This document shows, in pieces, positions 24,322 through 32,186 of a DNA stretch of 40,084 nt. The position numbers and the translations under genes are program-made. Positions within the stretch are counted from its first letter, which is position 1. Every line of letters begins with the position of its first letter. The stretch comes from Hyphomicrobiales bacterium (GTDB taxonomy: Bacteria; Pseudomonadota; Alphaproteobacteria; Rhizobiales; JACESI01): assembly GCA_039973685.1 (NCBI GenBank), contig JBDWKL010000030.1, positions 1 through 40,084 of the forward strand. Direction: 5' to 3'. Below the pieces are notes generated by a model. It saw nothing but the letters and a program-made list of their open reading frames with translations. It ran no database searches and had not been told where the DNA came from.

Positions 24322-25371
24322 ATGGCGTCATTGATAAGTGATCTTAAAAATATAGCGATGTTACCCATACATGCGGTCGCTGTGGGAACCGCCATTAAAT
24401 CCTTCAAAAGCAACCCGATTTTAGGCAGCCCTCGATTAAACCGAATGGGTTTGCACGTAAAGCGCGTGAGCCTCGCTGAGAAATTATCCATTCGGCGGCA
24501 AACAGGGTTGGCGCGGCTCATCTCAGATGAACAAGCCCAGATCATAAATCGCGACGGCTACATCATTATCAAAAACGTTCTGCCTGATGATGTCTTTGCA
24601 AAGCTCTCAGAGGAAGTAGAAAATACCGAATTCCTCGCTCGCGAAATGCGCCAAGGTGGCACCGTTACCCGCCTTATTCCGCTGCCCCCATCACTCTTGG
24701 CTTCCCTGTCGAACTTGAATAACTTCGTCAACGGCGATCTTTTTCAAGGGCTTTTAAGATATACCGCCAGTTTCAACCATGAATCCCTAGTGAACCTGCA
24801 TACAGTCATAACCGACCCTGAATTAGGCGATACTGACCCGCAGACTATGTTCCATTCAGACACATTCCATGCAACGGCCAAAGGCTGGTTCTTTCTGCGC
24901 GATGTAGAAATGGCCGATGGACCCTTTGGTTATGTTCCCGGTTCACACAGAATGACAAAAGGTCGTCTTGAATGGGAACAAGAACAAAGCCTCATCGCAG
25001 CCAAACATGAAAACGGGCACCATGCACTAGGCTCTTTTCGAGCCAGCGAAAGCGATATCAAAGCGATGGGATACGATGGAATTGAACCGCTTCCAGTACC
25101 AGCGAACTCTCTAGTAATAGCAGATACTCATGGGTTTCACGCGCGTTGTGAAAGCACCCGACCGTCGACGCGGCTAGCGATCTATGGCTCACTTCGGTGC
25201 AATCCATTCGTACCTCTGTCCGGTCTCGATGTCTTTTCTCTTCCTGGTTTAAGAGGCAGAAAAGGTGAAGCTGTTTATATGGGCCGAGCAGCCCTTGCTA
25301 AAATGGCAAAAAAACGAGAAACGCAGCCTATTGTTGGCATGGTACGCCCTGGAGATCCTGCTGTTTTGTGA
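24322..25371 (+). CDS. Phytanoyl-CoA dioxygenase (PhyH)-family Fe(II)/2-oxoglutarate oxygenase
   Basis: This 349-residue protein carries the PhyH pattern: LISDEQAQIINRDGYIIIKNVLPDDVF near residue 70, the iron ligands His and Asp in MFHSDTFHAT, FLRDVEMADGPFGYVPGSHR, the distal histidine in IADTHGFHARC, and a 2-oxoglutarate arginine in RPSTRLAIYG. Family members hydroxylate small molecules or lipids using oxygen and 2-oxoglutarate. The substrate is unknown. The gene stands alone after a 219-bp gap without recognisable elements and converges on the GlcG-like gene, with a shared hairpin terminator between them. Confidence 0.85.
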   Translation: MASLISDLKNIAMLPIHAVAVGTAIKSFKSNPILGSPRLNRMGLHVKRVSLAEKLSIRRQTGLARLISDEQAQIINRDGYIIIKNVLPDDVFAKLSEEVENTEFLAREMRQGGTVTRLIPLPPSLLASLSNLNNFVNGDLFQGLLRYTASFNHESLVNLHTVITDPELGDTDPQTMFHSDTFHATAKGWFFLRDVEMADGPFGYVPGSHRMTKGRLEWEQEQSLIAAKHENGHHALGSFRASESDIKAMGYDGIEPLPVPANSLVIADTHGFHARCESTRPSTRLAIYGSLRCNPFVPLSGLDVFSLPGLRGRKGEAVYMGRAALAKMAKKRETQPIVGMVRPGDPAVL

Positions 25372-25381
25372 TGTAAAACGG

Positions 25382-25414
25382 TGTGAAAGAACGATTTAAG
25401 CAACATCTTTCACA
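25382..25414. terminator. Hairpin terminator between PhyH and GlcG-like genes
   Basis: TGTGAAAGA (25382-25390) and TCTTTCACA (25406-25414) form a perfect 9-bp stem with a 15-base loop between convergent stops. T tails are short, so it is only moderately convincing as an intrinsic terminator. Confidence 0.55.
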
Positions 25415-25432
25415 ATCAAAACGACAGGCAAC

Positions 25433-25858
25433 TTAGCCCGCATCCGCCACAAAACCGTTCTGTTCGATCGCAAAAATAGCGCAGGCTTCATCGTTATCTG
25501 AGCTATCCCCTGTAATACCCATCGCACCAATGATTGCACCATCTTGCTTGATCAAGACACCACCGGGGACAGGAACCAATGATCCGCCGGACAAGCCATT
25601 CATTGCTTGAATGAAATAAGGCTGTTCTTGCGCGCGATTGTATAACGCCCGTGAGCCAAGCCCCATTGAAATTGCCCCACGCGCTTTTCCCTGAGCAATT
25701 TCTGGACGCAAATTGCTGGTTCCGTCTTCCCTGATTAAAGCTTGCAAATGGCCCCCTGCATCAAGAACGGCAATCGTTAGCGGCTTCATGTTTTGCTGTT
25801 TTGCGTATTTGCGCGCTGCTGCAATCAATGCTTCGGCTTGGTCAATCGTCACAAGCAT
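25433..25858 (-). CDS. GlcG/HbpS-family (DUF336) protein
   Basis: This 141-residue protein matches the heme-degrading/HbpS-like family: ALIAAARKYAKQQNMKPLTIAVLDAGGHLQALIREDGT, then AQGKARGAISMG, VPVPGGVLIKQDGAIIGAMGITGDSSDNDEACA. E. coli GlcG, encoded with glycolate oxidase, and Streptomyces HbpS belong here. The biochemical role is unsettled; heme or small-ligand binding is reported for some. It is the last gene of the seven-gene minus-strand operon, 21 bp after the CoA-transferase. Its presence fits a cluster handling glyoxylate or 2-hydroxy acids. Confidence 0.85.
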   Translation of the reverse strand: MLVTIDQAEALIAAARKYAKQQNMKPLTIAVLDAGGHLQALIREDGTSNLRPEIAQGKARGAISMGLGSRALYNRAQEQPYFIQAMNGLSGGSLVPVPGGVLIKQDGAIIGAMGITGDSSDNDEACAIFAIEQNGFVADAG

Positions 25859-25879
25859 TTTGTGTCCCCGTCTTTCATC

Positions 25880-27082
25880 TCACATCTCAAATTGCATCAC
25901 CGCCCCTGAGCCAATCAGGTGCGTTGCTTCTTCTTCATCGTAGCCTGCTTCAAGTAGAACCTCGAGCGTATGTTGGCCTAAGAGGGGTGCAGCAGAATTG
26001 ACCCCGCCCGGTGTGTTTGAAAACTTCACAGGCAGGCCGAGGGTTTGAACCGTGCCAGCAATCGGGTGTTCAACTTCCGGCACCATATCACGCGCCTTTG
26101 TCTGTGGGTCGTTATGCATATCAAGGATGGAGAGTACTGGCCCCGACGGCAAACCACCCTCTTCAAAGATTAAAAGCCAGTCTTCAGTTGAGCGCCTACA
26201 GATGATCCCATTCAATTCAGTCTCAAGCACCAATCGATTTTCCATACGCTTTGCATTGGTCACGAAGCGTGGATCATCAAGCAAGTGCGGCGCATCTATC
26301 AACGTTGCAAGCTTCTCCCAATTACTTTGGTTTGCCGCCCCAATATTGATCCAGCCATTTGAGGTTTGAAACGCTTGATAAGGTGCGTTGAGCGGGTGCG
26401 CAGAGCCCATCGGTTCTGGTGCTTCTTGCGTTGCGAAAGCAATGGCAGATTGCCAATAGGTGTGAGTGATTGCCGCCTCAAACAACGAAGTATCGACCTT
26501 TTGCCCCTCGCCTGTTTTAAGCTTATGAGCATAGGCAGCACAAACACCCATCGCAGCCAAAATACCTGCGGTGATATCAGACACAGGTGCCCCAACTTTT
26601 ACCGGCTGACGGCCAGCCCCCTCGCCCGTAATGGACATTAAGCCAGACATGCCTTGGGCGATGAGATCAAAGCCGCCTCGTTCCGCATATGGGCCAGTGC
26701 GGCCAAAGCCTGAAATTTCTGCGTAGATCAGCCCGGGATTTTCTTTTTTCAGCTCATCATAGCCTAGGCCAAGCTTTTCCATTGTGCCTTTGCGATAGTT
26801 TTCTAAGACAACATCCGCATCTTTGATCAAGCGATGCAGAACTTGCTTGCCACCCTCCGATTTCAGATCAAGCACAATCCCCCGCTTGTTGCGGTTCATC
26901 ATCATATAGGCAGCACTCTCGCCCTTAATGTCTGGCGGGACAGAGCGACGCGTATCATCACCCGTGGCCTTTTCCACCTTGATAACATCGGCCCCCATGT
27001 CTGCCAGCATCAGGCCACATGCAGGGCCCGCCATGATATGGGAAAGTTCAATCACCCGACATCCAGAAAGCGGACCGCCCAT
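25880..27082 (-). CDS. Class III CoA-transferase (CaiB/BaiF family)
   Basis: The start is taken as ATG 27082 (MGGPLSGCRVIELSH), one base after the preceding stop. The ORF extends 22 residues further, but that part overlaps the previous gene. The 400-residue product shows SHIMAGPACGLMLADMGADVIKVEKATGDDTRR, NRNKRGIVLDLKSEGG, ENYRKGTMEKLGLGYDEL and the catalytic aspartate in RGGFDLIAQGMSGLMS. Family enzymes move CoA between carboxylates (formyl-, carnitinyl-, succinyl-CoA donors) through an aspartyl anhydride. It is encoded just after an unusual crotonase and a TRAP transporter, so it probably activates the imported acid. The specific acid cannot be read. Confidence 0.9.
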   Translation of the reverse strand: MGGPLSGCRVIELSHIMAGPACGLMLADMGADVIKVEKATGDDTRRSVPPDIKGESAAYMMMNRNKRGIVLDLKSEGGKQVLHRLIKDADVVLENYRKGTMEKLGLGYDELKKENPGLIYAEISGFGRTGPYAERGGFDLIAQGMSGLMSITGEGAGRQPVKVGAPVSDITAGILAAMGVCAAYAHKLKTGEGQKVDTSLFEAAITHTYWQSAIAFATQEAPEPMGSAHPLNAPYQAFQTSNGWINIGAANQSNWEKLATLIDAPHLLDDPRFVTNAKRMENRLVLETELNGIICRRSTEDWLLIFEEGGLPSGPVLSILDMHNDPQTKARDMVPEVEHPIAGTVQTLGLPVKFSNTPGGVNSAAPLLGQHTLEVLLEAGYDEEEATHLIGSGAVMQFEM

Positions 27083-27083
27083 G

Positions 27084-27860
27084 CTACTTACCTTTCCATT
27101 GCGGTTTTCGCTTACCGAGGAAGGCCTCCATACCCTCTTTAAAATCATCGCTCATATAACAATCAACCACGAGGTCTGTGCCCTCTGCCTTCGGACCATC
27201 AACCCGCAAACGGCGCAGCGCTTCTTTCGTGGCGCGTAAAGTGCGTGGGGCGTGGCTTGCCATGAGAGCGGCCAGTTCATCGGCACGAGCGCGACAGGCA
27301 TCAGCATCATCCAGCACGTCGCTTACAAGACCGAGGTGTACTGCCTCTTCTGCTTCAACCAGTCTGGCTGTAAAAATCAATTCACGCGTGCGTCCTGTTC
27401 CAATCAGCGCCGAGATACGGTTGAGGTTTCCAACTGAGAGGCAGTTCCCCAAGGTGCGGGCGATGGGAAATCCGAACTTCAGGCGCTTATCGCAAACCCG
27501 CAGATCACACGCCGCAGCAATTGCCGCCCCGCCGCCCGTACAAGCGCCTGTGATCGCTGCAATGGTTGGCACGGGGCATTGCTCAACAGTTTGCAGTATC
27601 CGGTCCATGGTCTGTTCATAGTCGATGGCATGCTGCGGTGTCGTGAACTCCCGAAACTGCGTCATGTCAGTGCCAGCTGCAAAAGCCTTGTCACCTGCCC
27701 CCGATATGATGACAGCTTTGATGGCGCCGCCTAGCTCTATCTCACCACAAGCACGTCCAATCTCTTCGTACATACCAAAGGTCAGCGCATTGCGGGCTTC
27801 CGGTCGGTTGAGCGTGATATGCAAAGTGGCATCATGGGTCTCAATTAAAATTTCAGACAC
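27084..27860 (-). CDS. Crotonase-superfamily protein lacking both hydratase glutamates
   Basis: This 258-residue enoyl-CoA hydratase/isomerase-family protein has the oxyanion-hole segments FAAGTDMTQF (about 59-68) and GACTGGGAAIAAACDLRV (about 106-122). In classical hydratases the two catalytic glutamates fall at GGGxE and FGxPE. Here these positions are Ala113 and Ile133, spaced by the same 20 residues as Glu144 and Glu164 of the rat enzyme. It is therefore unlikely to be an ordinary enoyl-CoA hydratase. Isomerase, decarboxylase, racemase or lyase chemistry on an acyl-CoA is more plausible. It lies 15 bp after dctM and one base before the CoA-transferase start, so the two probably act on the same CoA ester. 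Confidence 0.85.
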   Translation of the reverse strand: MSEILIETHDATLHITLNRPEARNALTFGMYEEIGRACGEIELGGAIKAVIISGAGDKAFAAGTDMTQFREFTTPQHAIDYEQTMDRILQTVEQCPVPTIAAITGACTGGGAAIAAACDLRVCDKRLKFGFPIARTLGNCLSVGNLNRISALIGTGRTRELIFTARLVEAEEAVHLGLVSDVLDDADACRARADELAALMASHAPRTLRATKEALRRLRVDGPKAEGTDLVVDCYMSDDFKEGMEAFLGKRKPQWKGK

Positions 27861-27875
27861 GCGTGCCTCCTCAGT

Positions 27876-29156
27876 TTAGCGATAGAAATATTCAACTAAG
27901 AACAGTGGAACACTTGGCACGTAAGTACACAACATCAAGACGGCAAAAAGGACGGCAACAAAGTAGACATTCACCTTTGACACTTCCCAGATATTCGCCC
28001 GAGCAACAGCACAGGATGTGATCAACACACTCGCTACAGGCGGTGTTTGCTGGCCGATGGCAAGGTTCAACGTGACGACAAGGCCGAAATGGATCGGGTC
28101 AATGCCTGCTGCTTGAATAAGTGGGATGACAATTGGCACCACCAAGATGATGGCTGCGGCTGAGTGCAGGAAGAAGCCGATAATCAAGAACATGAAATTC
28201 AAGATTAAAAGGATGAGCCACTTATTACTGGTGATCTCAATGATGTTAGCTGCCAGTTCCTGTGGCACTTGGGCACGGGTCAAGAAACCACCCATAACAA
28301 CGGAAGCCGCAACCAACAACATCACAACAGCGGTTTGCATACCACCATCCAGCATGGCGCGTTTCAAGTGGGAAAAGTTCATTTGATTGTACCAAAGCCC
28401 AACCAAACAAGCAGCAATAACCGCAAGGCCCGCCGCCTCTGTTGCTGTGACAAAACCACCAAAGATACCGCCAAGAATAATCACAGGCAGTGTAAAGGCT
28501 GGCAAGGCATCCAAGAAGGTCGCACCGAGGCGTCGCCAGTTAAAAGCTTCTTCAACGGGCAAATTATAACGGCGAGCAAATCCGTAAGCGACTGCCATCA
28601 GGCCGAATGCACCAAGCAACCCTGGCACGATACCTGCGACAAACAATTGCTCAACCGATGTGTTAGCCGACGTTGCATAGAGGATCATCGGGATTGACGG
28701 CGGGATGATTATTGCAAGCGAAGCAGAAGACGATGTAACCGCCGCAGACAAGGGAGCGCTATAGCCGCGCTTTTTCATTTGCGGAATTAAGATCGAGCCC
28801 ATCGCCGCCACATCTGCAACGGCAGAGCCTGAAATTTCAGCAAAGAACAACGACACACCGATGTTGACCATCGCAAGCCCACCACGCACGAAGCCGATGA
28901 TGGCAGAGACGAAATTAATCAGACGATCCGTCACCCCACCCGCATTCATAATCGCGCCAGCCAGAACAAACATGGGAATGGCGATCAGGGAGAATTTTGT
29001 GGAGCCATCATACATATCAAGCGCCACGGAGACGACACTGGATGGCCCCTCAAAAGCCAAAAGTCCCAAGACGGCAGAAACCGCTAGCGCCACGGCAATT
29101 GGCACATTGATGCAGACCATGATGACGAGGGATAAGAAAATTAGAAATACCAGCAT
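27876..29156 (-). CDS. dctM: TRAP transporter large permease subunit, DctM type (third system)
   Basis: This 426-residue polytopic protein has the DctM patterns SLIAIPMFVLAGAIMNAGGVTDRLINF, SLFFAEISGSAVADVAAMGSILIPQMKKRGYSAP, IIIPPSIPMILYATSANTSVEQLFVAGIVPG and LNLAIGQQTPPVASVLITSC. It starts three bases after the dctQ stop. It is the membrane channel of the third TRAP transporter and is followed directly by the crotonase gene, so import and CoA-ester chemistry are co-transcribed. Confidence 0.92.
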   Translation of the reverse strand: MLVFLIFLSLVIMVCINVPIAVALAVSAVLGLLAFEGPSSVVSVALDMYDGSTKFSLIAIPMFVLAGAIMNAGGVTDRLINFVSAIIGFVRGGLAMVNIGVSLFFAEISGSAVADVAAMGSILIPQMKKRGYSAPLSAAVTSSSASLAIIIPPSIPMILYATSANTSVEQLFVAGIVPGLLGAFGLMAVAYGFARRYNLPVEEAFNWRRLGATFLDALPAFTLPVIILGGIFGGFVTATEAAGLAVIAACLVGLWYNQMNFSHLKRAMLDGGMQTAVVMLLVAASVVMGGFLTRAQVPQELAANIIEITSNKWLILLILNFMFLIIGFFLHSAAAIILVVPIVIPLIQAAGIDPIHFGLVVTLNLAIGQQTPPVASVLITSCAVARANIWEVSKVNVYFVAVLFAVLMLCTYVPSVPLFLVEYFYR

Positions 29157-29159
29157 GAT

Positions 29160-29735
29160 CTATCGCGCCTTGTCTTGAAGTGACTTTTCATGCTCAAGCG
29201 CTGCTGCATTCTTAAGCTCGGTTTCGACTTCCTCTTCGATCTCTGCATGTTCCAAAGAGATACCCGCAGCCGTGGTCTTCCAGTAATCAGGCAAGCTCAG
29301 CAATTCACACACAACAAACAGGATCGCCCCCATCGGGATGATCGATTGAGTAAGCTGAATGGGAACCCATGTGAGCGAAACAAGATATTCGCCCTCAAGC
29401 ACCTGCAGCACCTCTAAGCCTGTTTGTGCCAGCACCACGAAGAAGCCGATGACAACAAACTCCGCCAAAATCACAGCGCCCATCCGCGCGGGCATAGGGA
29501 TTGAAAGCAACACACTATCAAAGCCAATATGACGCCGCTTCAAGGCGGCTAGACCTGCGCCAAAATACGTCACCCATGACAAGAAGATGGCGGCAACTTC
29601 GTCATACCAAGACAGGGAATTTCCAAAAATTCGAAAGAGCACTGCGACGATAACAATCGTCGTCAACGCAACCATCAAGGTGATGACAATCCATTCTAAG
29701 AGTTTTTCAAGGGCTCGGCTGAAAGACGATAACAT
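29160..29735 (-). CDS. dctQ: TRAP transporter small permease subunit, DctQ type (third system)
   Basis: This 191-residue protein has four predicted helices: LEWIVITLMVALTTIVIVAVLFRIFG, then WYDEVAAIFLSWVTYFGAGLAALKRRHIGFDSVLL, then VILAEFVVIGFFVVLAQ, then TQSIIPMGAILFVVCELLSL. The C-terminal tail of about 40 residues is acidic and glutamate-rich (LEHAEIEEEVETELKN), longer than usual for DctQ. It pairs with the adjacent dctM. A strong hairpin separates it from dctP. Confidence 0.9.
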   Translation of the reverse strand: MLSSFSRALEKLLEWIVITLMVALTTIVIVAVLFRIFGNSLSWYDEVAAIFLSWVTYFGAGLAALKRRHIGFDSVLLSIPMPARMGAVILAEFVVIGFFVVLAQTGLEVLQVLEGEYLVSLTWVPIQLTQSIIPMGAILFVVCELLSLPDYWKTTAAGISLEHAEIEEEVETELKNAAALEHEKSLQDKAR

Positions 29736-29803
29736 GGCGCATTATGTTCCTGTGGAGCGCGACATGACGTGCGCTAACACTCGGTTTTGAATGAGAGAAA
29801 AAA

Positions 29804-29832
29804 TGGCTCGGGGGTCAAACACCACCGAGCCA
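29804..29832 (-). terminator. Intra-operon terminator-like hairpin after dctP (third TRAP operon)
   Basis: TGGCTCGGGGGT (29804-29815) and ACCACCGAGCCA (29821-29832) form a 12-bp stem with one mismatch around CAAAC. On the minus strand it is followed by TTTTTT, so this is the most terminator-like of the three equivalent hairpins. It lies about 12 bases after the dctP stop. Confidence 0.75.
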
Positions 29833-29844
29833 AAACGTTAAAGT

Positions 29845-30825
29845 TTAAGAACCTGATGCGAGGCCTTGCACCTTATCAATCAGTTCTTTGCCGCCATCAA
29901 CAGAAGATGAAAACTCATCATAGATCGGCTTGGATGCTTTGATAAACGCTGCATTATCTGCATTGTTCACGGCAACGCCTGCTGCTTTGATCACGTCAAG
30001 CAATTCAGTCTCCAAACGGGCCGCTGTTTCATAGACAAACTTCTGGCTATCGCTTGCGCATTTTTCCAAACCAGCTTGAACGTCGACTGGAAGCTTTACG
30101 TAGTTTTTCTCAGACACAAGAACATAAGCAGGTGTGTAAACATGGCCTGTAATTGAGAGGTATTTTTGAACTTCTTGGAACTTCGCCGATGCAATTTGTG
30201 CATACGGATTTTCTTGTCCATCAATCACACCAGTCTGAAGCGCTGTAAACACTTCGGAGAACGCCATTGGTGTCGGGTTCGCGCCATAGAGCTTGAACAT
30301 CTTCACGCGCCATGCGCCTTTTGGTGTACGCAGTTTCACGCCAGCCAAGTCTTCTGGTGTAGTGATCGCGCGGGTGTTGTTGGTGATGTGTCTAAAGCCG
30401 TTTTCGAAATAGCCAAGAATGCGGTAGCCTTTCGACTGGGCAGCTTTTTGGAACGTATCGCCAAGTTCTGTTTGCACGCGCTTCATATGCTCACGATCTT
30501 TAATGATGTAAGGCATTTCAAACACGCCAAACTCATCAGCAACAGATGACATGACAGAAGATGGCAGAGAGAATGTGATCTGACCGAGCTTTAATTTTTG
30601 GAGCAGCTCTTTGTCTTTGCCAAGTTGTGACGAGCCGAAAGTTTGAACTTCCGCTTTGCCAGCCAGCTCAACATTTGAACATTTTGCAAACTCGTTGACG
30701 CTTGCTTCAAACAGTGACCCTGGTTTTCCTACATGGCCAAATTTTAGTTTTAGTCCTTCAGCACTTGCCTGCGTCGCCATTAATACCATGGCGGCGGTGC
30801 ATAAAAATTTTGATCTAATTCCCAT
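29845..30825 (-). CDS. dctP: TRAP transporter solute-binding protein, DctP type (third system)
   Basis: This 326-residue protein has a signal peptide (MGIRSKFLCTAAMVLMATQASAEG, cleavage near residue 22). The mature protein begins LKLKFGHVGKPGSLFEASVNEFAK. The conserved ligand arginine is in LAGVKLRTPKGAWR, and the block SEVFTALQTGVIDGQENPYAQIASAKFQEVQKYLSITGHVYTP is the classical DctP form, unlike the other two binders in this window. Two or three mature cysteines are unusual for the family. GGAGGAG precedes ATG 30825. The aminotransferase gene lies 60 bp upstream, so it may be part of the same transcript. Confidence 0.92.
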   Translation of the reverse strand: MGIRSKFLCTAAMVLMATQASAEGLKLKFGHVGKPGSLFEASVNEFAKCSNVELAGKAEVQTFGSSQLGKDKELLQKLKLGQITFSLPSSVMSSVADEFGVFEMPYIIKDREHMKRVQTELGDTFQKAAQSKGYRILGYFENGFRHITNNTRAITTPEDLAGVKLRTPKGAWRVKMFKLYGANPTPMAFSEVFTALQTGVIDGQENPYAQIASAKFQEVQKYLSITGHVYTPAYVLVSEKNYVKLPVDVQAGLEKCASDSQKFVYETAARLETELLDVIKAAGVAVNNADNAAFIKASKPIYDEFSSSVDGGKELIDKVQGLASGS

Positions 30826-30885
30826 CGTAGTCTCCTCCGGTTTTAAAAATTTCTTGTCTTCTTATCGTCTCCCAAACTGCGATCT

Positions 30886-32058
30886 TTATGTGATCTCAGA
30901 ATTCTTCAAATGATCCATTGCCGCCATCACCCCGCCGCTCTCATGCGGGACACCAGCTTTTGCAAGCCCCATCTCCACGCCTGATAGCGTCGCCATCAAC
31001 ATCAAATCGTTGAAGTCACCTAGGTGCCCAATGCGGAAAACTTTGTCGGCAATTTTAGAAAGTCCATTGCCGAGTGAAATATCGTAGTGCTTAAGCGTCG
31101 TTGCGCGGAAGCCATCAGCGCTATGCCCTTCTGGCATCATCACAGCCGTGAGCACGCCGCTTTCTTGACCCTGTTGAGAACAGAGGACTTCCAGCCCCCA
31201 AGCCCGCACAGCAGCACGAGCTGCAACACCATGACGAGCATGACGGGCGAACACATTGTCCAGCCCCTCTTCATGCAACATGTCGATTGCTTCATTGAGG
31301 CCGTACAAAAGGTTGGTCGCAGGCGTATAGGGGAAATAACCTTTTTCATTCGGGCCAATCATATCAGCCCAATCCCAATAACTGCGCTGCAACGTCGCGT
31401 TCTTATTAGCAGCAAGCGCTTTTTCACTTGCCGCATTAAAAGAAAGACCGGGCGGCAGCATCAAACCTTTTTGCGAACCTGAAACCGTGACATCAACGCC
31501 CCATGCATCGTGCTGATAATCAATCGATGCAAGGCCAGAGATTGTATCCACCATCAACAAAGCTGGATGGTTCGCTTTGTCCATCGCTTTGCGAACCGCC
31601 TCAATGGGAGAGACTGAGCCGGTTGATGTTTCATTGTGCACGACGCAAACCGCTTTAATTGCATGGCCCGTGTCTTCGGCGAGATGAGCTTCAATCTGAT
31701 CAGGATCCGCACCGCCGCGCCAATCGCCCTCAATGAATTCAGGCTCAATGCCAATGCGCTTTGCTAAACTCTGCCAAAGCGTTGCGAAGTGCCCTGTCTC
31801 AAACATCAACACGCGATCACCGGGAGAGAGCACATTCACAAGAGCTGCTTCCCATGCACCCGTCCCTGAGGCTGGGTAGATGAATACATTGCTCTTCGTC
31901 TTGAAGATCGTTTTGATACCCTCGAGCGCCTTACCACCAACCTCCGCAAAATCAGGACCACGATGGTCGATAGTCTGTGAAGAAATTGCCCGCAAAATAC
32001 GATCCGGCACAGCGCTTGGGCCGGGAATTTGAAGAAAATGGCGACCTGCTTGTCTCAT
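30886..32058 (-). CDS. PLP-dependent aminotransferase, serine/aspartate-glyoxylate type (class V)
   Basis: This 390-residue class V aminotransferase has HFLQIPGPSAVPDRILRAISSQTIDHRGPDF at the N-terminus, TKSNVFIYPASGTGAWEAALVNVLSPGDRVLMFETGHFA, a VVHNETSTGSVSPIEAVRKAMD block, LLMVDTISGLASIDY with the PLP-interacting Asp, and the Schiff-base lysine in VSGSQKGLMLPPGL. These are marks of SgaA/AGXT enzymes, including the BhcA aspartate-glyoxylate enzyme of the beta-hydroxyaspartate cycle. It interconverts glyoxylate or hydroxypyruvate with an amino acid. The other Bhc genes are absent. It is the first gene of the minus-strand operon, divergent from the FAD/Fe-S dehydrogenase. Confidence 0.9.
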   Translation of the reverse strand: MRQAGRHFLQIPGPSAVPDRILRAISSQTIDHRGPDFAEVGGKALEGIKTIFKTKSNVFIYPASGTGAWEAALVNVLSPGDRVLMFETGHFATLWQSLAKRIGIEPEFIEGDWRGGADPDQIEAHLAEDTGHAIKAVCVVHNETSTGSVSPIEAVRKAMDKANHPALLMVDTISGLASIDYQHDAWGVDVTVSGSQKGLMLPPGLSFNAASEKALAANKNATLQRSYWDWADMIGPNEKGYFPYTPATNLLYGLNEAIDMLHEEGLDNVFARHARHGVAARAAVRAWGLEVLCSQQGQESGVLTAVMMPEGHSADGFRATTLKHYDISLGNGLSKIADKVFRIGHLGDFNDLMLMATLSGVEMGLAKAGVPHESGGVMAAMDHLKNSEIT

Positions 32059-32102
32059 CTATAAATCCTAAAACGAGGGCTTTCGCCCCATTTGACGCAT
32101 CA

Positions 32103-32132
32103 AAAATGAGTTGCATCCTGTTAGCTCATTTT
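32103..32132. promoter_or_regulatory. Inverted repeat in the aminotransferase / dehydrogenase divergent promoter region
   Basis: AAAATGAG (32103-32110) and CTCATTTT (32125-32132) form a perfect inverted repeat with a 14-base spacer. It sits in the 128-bp region between the two divergent transcripts, where a GntR-type operator would be expected. This is only a candidate. Confidence 0.35.
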
Positions 32133-32186
32133 GCATATTTAATTTTGAATTCATAATTACGTCAAGCGAAAAGACGAGAAAATAGA

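Noticed and set aside
27178-27621. 147-residue plus-strand ORF
   Set aside because: It lies entirely antisense to the crotonase gene, is rich in Arg/Ser/Ala as expected of a shadow frame, and resembles no family.
25880-27860. Assignment of the CoA-transferase and crotonase as carnitine CaiB/CaiD
   Set aside because: No other carnitine genes are present, and the crotonase lacks both glutamates expected in a hydratase-type active site.
25433-32058. Assignment as the beta-hydroxyaspartate cycle (bhc) locus
   Set aside because: Only a BhcA-like aminotransferase is present. The dehydratase, aldolase, iminosuccinate reductase and IclR regulator genes are missing.
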